Origin: Eledone cirrhosa
Lineage: Eukaryota; Mollusca; Cephalopoda; Octopoda; Eledonidae
Direction: 5' to 3'
Assembly: GCA_964016885.1 (NCBI GenBank)
Contig: OZ024759.1
Span: 7,177,704-7,241,703 of the forward strand
Length of the DNA: 64,000 bases
Positions 31,801 to 42,689 of this stretch are shown piece after piece; within the stretch, counting starts at the first letter, position 1, and every line of letters starts with the position of its first letter. The notes below the pieces were generated by a model that did no database searches, was not told the origin of the DNA, and saw nothing but the letters and a program-made list of their open reading frames with translations. Made by a program: the position numbers and the translations under genes.

Positions 31801-34800
31801 CCCCAATGTCAACTCTATATCTCCCCCCCTCACCACATTGTCACCCTACACCCCAATGTCAACTGTCTCTCCCCCCTCACCACAGTGTCACCCAACACCC
31901 CAATGTCAACTCTATATCTCTCCCCTCTCACCACAGTGTCACCCTACACCCCAATGTCAACTCTATATCTCTCTTCTCTCACCACAGTGTCACCCTACAC
32001 CCCAATGTCAACTCTATATCTCTCCCCCTCACCACAGTGTCACCCTACACCCCAATGTCAACTCTATACCTCCCCTCTCTCACCACAGTGTCACCCTACA
32101 TCCCAATGTCAACTCTATATCTCCCCTCTCTCACCACAGTGTCACCCTACACCCCAATGTCAACTCTATATCTCCCCTCTCTCACCACAGTGTCACCCTA
32201 CACCCCAATATCAACTCTATATCTCCCCCCCTCACCACAGTGTCACCCTACACCCCAATGTCAACTCTATATCTCCCCCCCTCACCACAGTGTCACCCTA
32301 CACCCCAATGTCAACTCTATATCTCTCCTCTCTCACCACAGTGTCACCCTACACCCCAATGTCAACTCTATATCTCCCCCCCTCACCACAGTGTCACCCT
32401 ACACCCCAATGTCAACTCTATATCTCCCCCCTCACCACAGTGTCACCCTACACCCCAATGTCAACTCTATATCTCTCCCCCCTCACCACAGTGTCACCCT
32501 ACACCCCAATGTCAACTCTATATCTCCCCCCTCTCACCACAGTGTCACCCTACACCCCAATGTCAACTCTATATCTCCCCCCTCTCACCACAGTGTCACC
32601 CTACACCCCAATGTCAACTCTATATCTCCCCTCTCTCACCACAGTGTCACCCTACACCCCAATGTCAACTCTATATCTCCCCCCCCTCACCACAGTGTCA
32701 CCCAACACCCCAATGTCAACTCTATATCTCTCCTCTCTCACCACAGTGTCACCCTACACCCCAATGTCAACTCTATATCTCCTCCCTCTCACCACAGTGT
32801 CACCTTACACCCCAATGTCAACTGTCTCTCTCTCCCCTCTCTCACCACAGTGTCACCCTACACCCCAATGTCAACTCTATATCTCCCCTCTCTCACCACA
32901 GTGTCACCCTACACCCCAATATCAACTCTATATCTCCTCTCTCACCACAGTGTCACCCTACACCCCAATGTCAACTCTATATCTCCCCCCCTCACCAGAG
33001 TGTCACCCTACACCCCAATGTCAACTCTATATCTCTCCTCTCTCACCACAGTGTCACCCTACACCCCAATGTCAACTCTATATCTCTCCTCTCTCACCAC
33101 AGTGTCACCCTACACCCCAATGTCAACTGTCTCTCTCTCCCCTCTCTCACCACAGTGTCACCCTACACCCCAATGTCAACTCTATATCTCCCCTCTCTCA
33201 CCACAGTGTCACCCTACACCCCAATATCAACTCTATATCTCCTCTCTCACCACAGTGTCACCCTACACCCCAATGTCAACTCTATATCTCCCCCCCTCAC
33301 CAGAGTGTCACCCTACACCCCAATGTCAACTCTATATCTCTCCTCTCTCACCACAGTGTCACCCTACACCCCAATGTCAACTCTATATCTCTCCTCTCTC
33401 ACCACAGTGTCACCCTACACCCCAATGTCAACTCTATACCTCCCCTCTCTCACCACAGTGTCACCCTACACCCCAATGTCAACTCTATATCTCTCCTCTC
33501 TCACCACAGTGTCACCCTACACCCCAATGTCAACTCTATATCTCCCCTCTCTCACCACAGTGTCACCCTACACCCCAATATCAACTCTATATCTCCTCTC
33601 TCACTACAGTGTCACCCTACACCCCAATGTCAACTCTATACCTCCCCTCTCTCACCACAGTGTCACCCTACACCCCAATGTCAACTCTATATCTCCCCCC
33701 CTCACCACATTGTCACCCTACACCCCAATGTCAACTGTCTCTCCCCCCTCACCACAGTGTCACCCAACACCCCAATGTCAACTCTATATCTCTCCCCTCT
33801 CACCACAGTGTCACCCTACACCCCAATGTCAACTCTATATCTCTCCTCTCTCACCACAGTGTCACCCTACACCCCAATGTCAACTCTATATCTCTCCCCC
33901 CTCACCACAGTGTCACCCAACACCCCAATGTCAACTCTATATCTCTCCCCCCTCACCACAGTGTCACCCTACACCCCAATGTCAACTCTATATCTCCCCC
34001 CCTCACCACAGTGTCACCCTACACCCCAATGTCAACTCTATATCTCTCCCCCCTCACCACAGTGTCACCCTACACCTCAATGTCAACTCTATATCTCCCC
34101 CCCTCACCACAGTGTCACCCTACACCCCAATGTCAACTCTATATCTCTCCCCCCTCACCACAGTGTCACCCTACACCCCAATGTCAACTCTATATCTCCT
34201 CTCACACCACAGTGTCACCCTACACCCCAATGTCAACTCTATATCTCTCCTCTCTCACCACAGTGTCACCCTACACCCCAATGTCAACTCTATATCTCTC
34301 CTCTCTCACCACAGTGTCACCCTACACCCCAATGTCAACTCTATATCTCCCCTCTCTCACCACAGTGTCACCCTACACCCCAATGTCAACTCTATATCTC
34401 CCCTCTCTCACCACAGTGTCACCCTACACCCCAATGTCAACTCTATATCTCCCCTCTCTCACCACAGTGTCACCCTACACCCCAATGTCAACTCTATATC
34501 TCCCCTCTCTCACCACAGTGTCACCCTACACCCCAATGTCAACTCTATATCTCTCCCCCCTCACCACAGTGTCACCCTACACCCCAATGTCAACTCTATA
34601 TCTCTCCCCCCTCACCACAGTGTCACCCTACACCCCAATGTCAACTCTATATCTCCCCTCTCTCACCACAGTGTCACCCTACACCCCAATGTCAACTCTA
34701 TATCTCCCCCCCCTCACCACAGTGTCACCCTACACCCCAATGTCAACTCTATATCTCTCCCCCCTCACCACAGTGTCACCCTACACCCCAATGTCAACTC

Positions 34801-37800
34801 TATATCTCTCCCCCCTCACCACAGTGTCACCCTACACCCCAATGTCAACTCTATATCTCTCTTCTCTCACCACAGTGTCACCCTACACCCCAATGTCAAC
34901 TCTATATCTCTCCCCCCTCACCACAGTGTCACCCTACACCCCAATGTCAACTCTATACCTCCCCTCTCTCACCACAGTGTCACCCTACACCCCAATGTCA
35001 ACTCTATATCTCTCCTCTCTCACCACAGTGTCACCCTACACCCCAATGTCAACTCTATATCTCTCTCCTCTCACCACAGTGTCACCCTACACCCCAATGT
35101 CAACTCTATACCTCCCCTCTCTCACCACAGTGTCACCCTACACCCCAATGTCAACTCTATATCTCCTCTCTCACCACAGTGTCACCCTACACCCCAATGT
35201 CAACTCTATACCTCCCCTCTCTCACCACAGTGTCACCCTACACCCCAATGTCAACTCTATATCTCTCCTCTCTCACCACAGTGTCACCCTACACCCCAAT
35301 GTCAACTCTATATCTCTCCTCTCTCACCACAGTGTCACCCTACACCCCAATGTCAACTCTATATATCTCCTCTCTCACCACAGTGTCACCCTACACCCCA
35401 ATGTCAACTCTATATCTCCCCCCCTCACCACAGTGTCACCCTACACCCCAATGTCAACTCTATATCTCCCCCCCTCACCACAGTGTCACCCTACACCCCA
35501 ATGTCAACTCTATATCTCTCCTCTCTCACCACAGTGTCACCCTACACCCCAATGTCAACTGTCTCTCCCCTCTCTCACCACAGTGTCACCCTACACCCCA
35601 ATGTCAACTCTATATCTCCCCCCCTCACCACAGTGTCACCCTACACCCCAATGTCAACTCTATATCTCCCCCCCTCACCACAGTGTCACCCTACACCCCA
35701 ATGTCAACTCTATATCTCCCCCCCTCTCACCACAGTGTCACCCTACACCCCAATGTCAACTCTATATCTCCCCCCCTCTCACCACAGTGTCACCCTACAC
35801 CCCAATGTCAACTCTATATCTCCCCCCTCTCACCACAGTGTCACCCTACACCCCAATGTCAACTCTATATCTCTCCTCCCTCACCACAGTGTCACCCTAC
35901 ACCCCAATGTCAACTCTATATCTCCCCCCTCTCACCACAGTGTCACCCTACACCCCAATGTCAACTCTATATCTCCCCCCTCTCACCACAGTGTCACCCT
36001 ACACCCCAATATCAACTCTATATCTCTCCTCTCTCACCACAGTGTCACCCTACACCCCAATGTCAACTCTATACCTCCCCCCTCTCACCACAGTGTCACC
36101 CTACACCCCAATGTCAACTCTATATCTCCCCCCCTCACCACAGTGTCACCCTAAACCCCAATGCCAACTCTATATCTCCTCTCTCACCACAGTGTCACCC
36201 TACACCCCAATGTCAACTCTATATCTCCCCCCCTCACCACAGTGTCACCCTACACCCCAATGTCAACTCTATATCTCCTCTCTCACCACAGTGTCACCCT
36301 ACACCCCAATGTCAACTCTATATCTCTCCTCTCTCACCACAGTGTCACCCTACACCCAATGTCAACTCTCTCTCACCACAGTGTCACCCTACACCCCAAT
36401 GTCAACTCTATATCTCCCCTCTCTCACCACAGTGTCACCCTACACCCCAATGTCAACTCTATATCTCCTCTCTCACCACAGTGTCACCCTACACCCCAAT
36501 GTCAACTCTATATCTCTCCTCTCTCACCACAGTGTCACCCTACACCCCAATGCCAACTCTATATCTCTCCCCTCTCACCACAGTGTCACCCTACACCCCA
36601 ATGTCAACTCTATATCTCTCCTCTGTCACCACAGTGTCGCCCTACAACCCAATGTCAACTCTATATCTCTCCTCTCTCACCACAGTGTCACCCTACACCC
36701 CAATGCCAACTCTATATCTCTCCTCTCTCACCACAGTGTCACCCTACACCCCAATGTCAAGTCTATATCTCCCCTCTCTCACCACAGTGTCACCCTACAC
36801 CCCAATGTCAACTCTATATCTCCCCCCCCTCACCACAGTGTCACCCTACACCCCAATGTCAACTCTATATCTCTCCTCTGTCACCACAGTGTCGCCCTAC
36901 AACCCAATGTCAACTCTATATCTCTCCTCTCTCACCACAGTGTCACCCTACACCCCAATGTCAACTCTATATCTCCCCTCTCTCACCACAGTGTCACCCT
37001 ACACCCCAATGTCAACTCTATATCTCCCCCCCTCACCACAGTGTCACCCTACACCACAATGTCAACTCTCTCTCTCCCCGCTCTCACCACAGTGTCACCC
37101 TACACCACAATGTCAACTCTATATCTCCCCTCTCTCACCACAGTGTCACCCTACACCCCAATGTCAACTCTATATCTCCCCTCTCTCACCACAGTGTCAC
37201 CCTACACCCCAATGTCAACTCTATATCTCCCCTCTCTCACCACAGTGTCACCCTACACCCCAATGTCAACTCTATATCTCTCCTCTCTCACCACAGTGTC
37301 ACCCTACACCCCAATGTCAACTCTATATCTCTCCCCTCTCACCACAGTGTCACCCTACACCCCAATGCCAACTCTAAATCTCTCCTCTCTCACCACAGTG
37401 TCACCCTACACCCCAATGTCAACTCTATATCTCTCCTCTCTCACCACAGTGTCACCCTACACCCCAATGTCAACTCTATATCTCCTCTCTCACCACAGTG
37501 TCACCCTACACCCCAATGCCAACTCTATATCTCTCCTCTCTCACCACAGTGTCACCCTACACCCCAATGTCAACTCTATATCTCCCCTCTCTCACCACAG
37601 TGTCACCCTACACCCCAATGTCAACTCTATATCTCCCCCCCCTCACCACAGTGTCACCCTACACCCCAATGTCAACTCTATATCTCCCCCCCCCCTCACC
37701 ACAGTGTCACCCTACACCCCAATGTCAACTGTCTCTCTCTCTCCCCTCTCCACAGTGTCACCCTACACCCCAATGTCAACTTTATATCTCCCCCCCTCAC

Positions 37801-40800
37801 CACAGTGTCACCCTACACCCCAATGTCAACTCTATATCTCTCCTCTCTCACCACAGTGTCACCCTACACCCCAATGTCAACTGTCTCTCTCTCTCCCCTC
37901 TCCACAGTGTCACCCTACATCCCAATGTCAACTCTATATCTCCCCTCTCTCACCACAGTGTCACCCTACACCCCAATGTCAACTCTATATCTCTCCTCTC
38001 TCACCACAGTGTCACCCTACACCCCAATGTGAACTGTCTCTCTCCCTTCTCTCACCACAGTGTCACCCTACACCCCAATATCAACTCTATATCTCTCCTC
38101 TCTCACCACAGTGTCACCCTACACCCCAATGTCAACTCTATATCTCCCCCCCTCACCACAGTGTCACCCTACACCCCAATGTCAACTCTATATCTCCTCT
38201 CTCACCACAGTGTCACCCTACACCCCCGTGTCAACTCTATATCTCCCCTCTCTCACCACAGTGTCACCCTACACCCCAATGTCAACTCTATATCTCCCCC
38301 CCTCACCACAGTGTCACCCTACACCCCAATGTCAACTCTATATCTCCTCTCTCACCACAGTGTCACCCTACACCACAATGTCAACTCTATATCTCCCCTC
38401 TCTCACCACAGTGTCACCCTACACCCCAATGTCAACTCTATATCTCCCCTCTCTCACCACAGTGTAACCCTACACCCCAATGTCAACTCTATATCTCCCC
38501 TCTCTCACCACAGTGTCACCCTACACCCCAATGTCAACTCTATATCTCCCCTCTCTCACCACAGTGTCACCCTACACCCCAATGTCAACTCTATATCTCC
38601 CCTCTCTCACCACAGTGTCACCCTACACACCAATGTCAACTCTATATCTCCCCTCTCTCACCACAGTGTCACCCTACACCCCAATGTCAACTCTATATCT
38701 CCCCTCTCTCACCACAGTGTCACCCTACACCCCAATGTCAACTCCATATCTCTCCTCTCTCACCACAGTGTCACCCTACACCCCAATGTCAACTCTATAT
38801 CTCTCCCCTCTCACCACAGTGTCACCCTACACCCCAATGCCAACTCTATATCTCTCCTCTCTCACCACAGTGTCACCCTACACCCCAACGTCAACTCTAT
38901 ATCTCCCCTCTCTCACCACAGTGTCACCCTACACCCCAATGTCAACTCTATATCTCTCCTCTCTCACCACAGTGTCACCCTACACCCCAATATCAACTCT
39001 ATATCTCTCCTCTCTCACCACAGTGTCACCCTACACCCCAATGTCAACTCTATATCTCCCCCCCTCACCACAGTGTCACCCTACACCCCAATGTCAACTC
39101 TATATCTCCTCTCTCACCACAGTGTCACCCTACACCCCAATGTCAACTCTATATCTCCTCTCTCACCACAGTGTCACCCTACACCCCAATGTCAACTCTA
39201 TATCTCCCCCCCTCACCACAGTGTCACCCTACACCCCAATGTCAACTCTATATCTCCTCTCTCACCACAGTGTCACCCTACACCCCAATGTCAACTCTAT
39301 ATCTCCCCCCCTCACCACAGTGTCACCCTACACCCCAATGTCAACTCTATATCTCCCCTCTCTCACCACAGTGTCACCCTACACCCCAATATCAACTCTA
39401 TATCTCTCTTCTCTCACCACAGTGTCACCCTACACCCCAATGTCAACTCTATATCTCCCCTCTCTCACCACAGTGTCACCCTACACCCCAATGTCAACTC
39501 TATATCTCCCCTCTCTCACCACAGTGTCACCCTACACCCCAATATCAACTCTATATCTCTCCTCTCTCACCACAGTGTCCCCCTACACCCCAATGCCAAC
39601 TCTATATCTCTCCTCTCTCACCACAGTGTCACCCTACACCCCAATATCAACTCTATATCTCTCCTCTCTCACCACAGTGTCACCCTACACCCCAATGTCA
39701 ACTCTATATCTCCCCTCTCTCACCACAGTGTCACCCTACACCCCAATATCAACTCTATATCTCCCCTCTCTCACCACAGTGTCACCCTACACCCCAATAT
39801 CAACTCTATATCTCTCTTCTCTCACCACAGTGTCACCCTACACCCCAATGTCAACTCTATATCTCCCCTCTCTCACCACAGTGTCACCCTACACCCCAAT
39901 GTCAACTCTATATCTCCCCCCTCTCACCACAGTGTCACCCTACACCCCAATGTCAACTCTATATCTCTCCTCTCTCACCACAGTGTCACCCTACACCCCA
40001 ATGTCAACTCTATATCTCCCCTCTCTCACCACAGTGTCACCCTACACCCCAATATCAACTCTATATCTCTCCTCTCTCACCACAGTGTCACCCTACACCC
40101 CAATGTCAACTCTATATCTCCCCTCTCTCACCACAGTGTCACCCTACACCCCAATGTCAACTCTCTCTCTCCCCCTCTCACCACAGTGTCACCCTACACC
40201 CCAATGTCAACTCTATATCTCTCCCCACTCACCACAGTGTCACCCTACACCCCAATGTCAACTCTATATCTCCCCTCTCTCACCACAGTGTCACCCTACA
40301 CCCCAATGTCAACTCTATATCTCCCCTCTCTCACCACAGTGTCACCCTACACCCCAATGTCAACTCTCTCTCTCCCCCTCTCACCACAGTGTCACCCTAC
40401 ACCCCAATGTCAACTCTATATCTCTCCTCTCTCACCACAGTGTCACCCTACACCCCAATGTCAACTCTATATCTCTCCTCTCTCACCACAGTGTCACCCT
40501 ACACCCCAATGTCAACTCTATATCTCTCCCCTCTCACCACAGTGTCACCCTACACCCCAATGTCAACTCTATATCTCTCCTCTCTCACCACAGTGTCACC
40601 CTACACCCCAATGTCAACTCTATATCTCCCCTCTCTCACCACAGTGTCACCCTACACCCCAATATCAACTCTATATCTCTCCTCTCTCACCACAGTGTCA
40701 CCCTACACCCCAATGTCAACTCTATATCTCCCCCCTCTCACCACAGTGTCACCCTACACCCCAATGTCAACTGTCTCTCCCCTCTCTCACCACAGTGTCA

Positions 40801-41406
40801 CCCTACACCCCAATGTCAACTCTATATCTCTCCTCTCTCACCACAGTGTCACCCTACACCCCAATATCAACTCTATATCTCTCCTCTCTCACCACAGTGT
40901 CCCCCTACACCCCAATGCCAACTCTATATCTCTCCTCTCTCACCACAGTGTCACCCTACACCCCAATGTCAACTCTATATCTCCCCCCCTCACCACAGTG
41001 TCACCCTACACCCCAATGTCAACTGTCTCTCTCCCCTCTCTCACCACAGTGTCACCCTACACCCCAATGTCAACTCTATATCTCCCCTCTCTCACCACAG
41101 TGTCACCCTACACCCCAATGTCAACTCTATATCTCTCCTCTCTCACCACAGTGTCACCCTACACCCCAATGTCAACTCTATATCTCTCCTCTCTCACCAC
41201 AGTGTCACCCTACACCCCAATGTCAACTCTATATCTCTCCCCTCTCACCACAGTGTCACCCTACACCCCAATGTCAACTTTATATCTCTCCTCTCTCACC
41301 ACAGTGTCACCCTACACCCCAATGTCAACTCTATATCTCTCCCCTCTCACCACAGTGTCACCCTACACCCCAATGTCAACTCTATATCTCTCCTCTCTCA
41401 CCACAG
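28869..41406 (+). repeat. ~12.5 kb minisatellite of ~45-53 bp units, each with a splice-acceptor-like motif
   Basis: The commonest unit is 51 bp: TGTCACCCTACACCCCAATG, then TCAACTCTATATCTCTCC, then TCTCTCACCACAG; variants lose or gain CT or C, and ATATCAACT, ATGCCAACT or GTCTCTCTCC replace parts. Array length over unit length gives about 250 units. TGTCACCCTACA and GTCAACT also occur in the downstream Beclin exon, so the unit overlaps the intron-exon junction. A ~1872-bp stretch is duplicated within the array. All long open frames here are repeat artefacts. Confidence 0.97.
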
Positions 41407-41490
41407 TGTCACCCTACAGCTACAGTATGCCCAAAGTCAACTGGAAAAACTGACCAAAATAAATGTGTTTAATGCCACCTTCCATATATG
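41407..41490 (+). CDS. BECN1: Beclin 1 exon: coiled-coil end and start of the BARA domain
   Basis: The acceptor is CACCACAG ending at 41406, the last copy of a motif that occurs in every unit of the upstream array; donor gtaagt at 41491. The exon begins with T completing Ser, then VTLQLQYAQSQLEKL, TKINVFNATFHI and two bases of Trp, equivalent to human 249-277. A second possible acceptor 13 bases further in (after 41419) would shift the frame against the previous exon, so 41407 was chosen. The NVFNATFHIW block is nearly invariant in Beclin proteins. Confidence 0.94.
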
Positions 41491-41524
41491 GTAAGTGAAG
41501 ATTTTATTGTTGTTGAGCTTGTTG

Positions 41525-41595
41525 CTGTTTATCATCATCAGTTTACATCAGTTGGCCCTGTTGGTATGGGTTAGACGGGTCCTTACACTGCCAGC
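41525..41595 (-). repeat. SINE/LINE 3-prime end fragment, antisense
   Basis: TATCATCATCAGTTTACATC and GGTATGGGTTAGACGGGTCC match the tail complement. Confidence 0.6.
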
Positions 41596-41609
41596 CAGCT
41601 TGTGGACAT

Positions 41610-42660
41610 TCCAACAATGTCAAAAAATAGTACAGCTCCCATTACTTTCGAAAACATTTTTTCCTGCTCAGAGTTTCTGAAGCATGGAACAAACTACCAG
41701 CATCAGTTGTTAGCTGTTGAGACACTGTATCCTTTAAAACCTCCATGGAACAAACTACCAGCATCAGTTGTTAGCTGTTGAGACACTGTATCCTTTAAAA
41801 CCTCCATGGAACAAACTACCAGCATCAGTTGTTAGCTGTTGAGACACTGTATCCTTTAAAACCTCCATGGAACAAACTACCAGCATCAGTTGTTAGCTGT
41901 TGAGACACTGTATCCTTTAAAACCTCCATGGAACAAACTACCAGCATCAGTTGTTAGCTGTTGAGACATTGTACCCTTTAAAACCTCCATGGAACAAACT
42001 ACCAGCATCAATTGTTAGCTGTTGAGACACTGTATCCTTTAAAACCTCCATGGAACAAACTACCAGCATCAGTTGTTAGCTGTTGAGACACTGTATCCTT
42101 TAAAACCTCCATGGAACAAACTACCTGCATCAGTTGTTAGCTGTTGAGACATTGCATCCTTTAAAACCTCCATGGAACAAACTACCAGCATCAGTTGTTA
42201 GCTGTTGAGATACTGCATCCTTTAAAACCTCCATGGAACAAACTACCAGCATCAGTTGTTAGCTGTTGAGATACTGCATCCTTTAAAACCTCCATGGAAC
42301 AAACTACCAGCATCAGTTGTTAGCTGTTGAGACACTGCACCCTTTAAAACCTCCATGGAACAAACTACCAGCATCAGTTGTTAGCTGTTGAGATACTGCA
42401 TCCTTTAAAACCTCCATGGAACAAACTACCAGCATCAGTTGTTAGCTGTTGAGACACTGTATCCTTTAAAACCTCCATGGAACAAACTACCAGCATCAGT
42501 TATTAGCTGTCGAGACATTGCATCCTTTAAAACCTCCATGGAACAAACTACCTGCATCAGTTGTTAGATGTCGAGACACTGCATCCTTTAAAACCTCCAT
42601 GCTTCCCAACGCCAACACTACACCTGATATTCTCCCTCCATACATATGTTTTTATATACT
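41610..42660 (+). mobile_element. CR1/Jockey-type LINE C-terminal fragment with amplified 60-bp segment
   Basis: The + strand reads FFLLRVSEAWNKLPASVV, the usual end of CR1/Jockey ORF2. The stretch from CATGGAACAAACTACCAGCA to CCTTTAAAACCTC is then repeated about 15 times with a 60-bp period (41685-42600) before the sequence goes on (CTTCCCAACGCCAACACTAC). A related fragment lies antisense at 45757-45835. Confidence 0.85.
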
Positions 42661-42689
42661 CCTGTCTCTCTCTCTCTCTCTAACATTGT

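Noticed and set aside
41420..41490. Alternative acceptor CCCTACAG ending at 41419 for the Beclin exon
   Set aside because: After the exon at 28746, which ends with two bases of a codon, it would give Ser-Tyr-Ser-Met and lose the YAQSQLEKL frame; the acceptor at 41406 keeps the frame and the residue count of human Beclin 1.
26944..41494. Open frames of up to 3779 codons with HPNVNSIS-, TPMSTLYL- or PQCHPTPQ-type repeats
   Set aside because: All three sense frames are open because the ~51-bp units lack stops; unit length varies, so frames switch without effect; the region lies between two Beclin exons and is intronic. Only the last 84 bases are coding.
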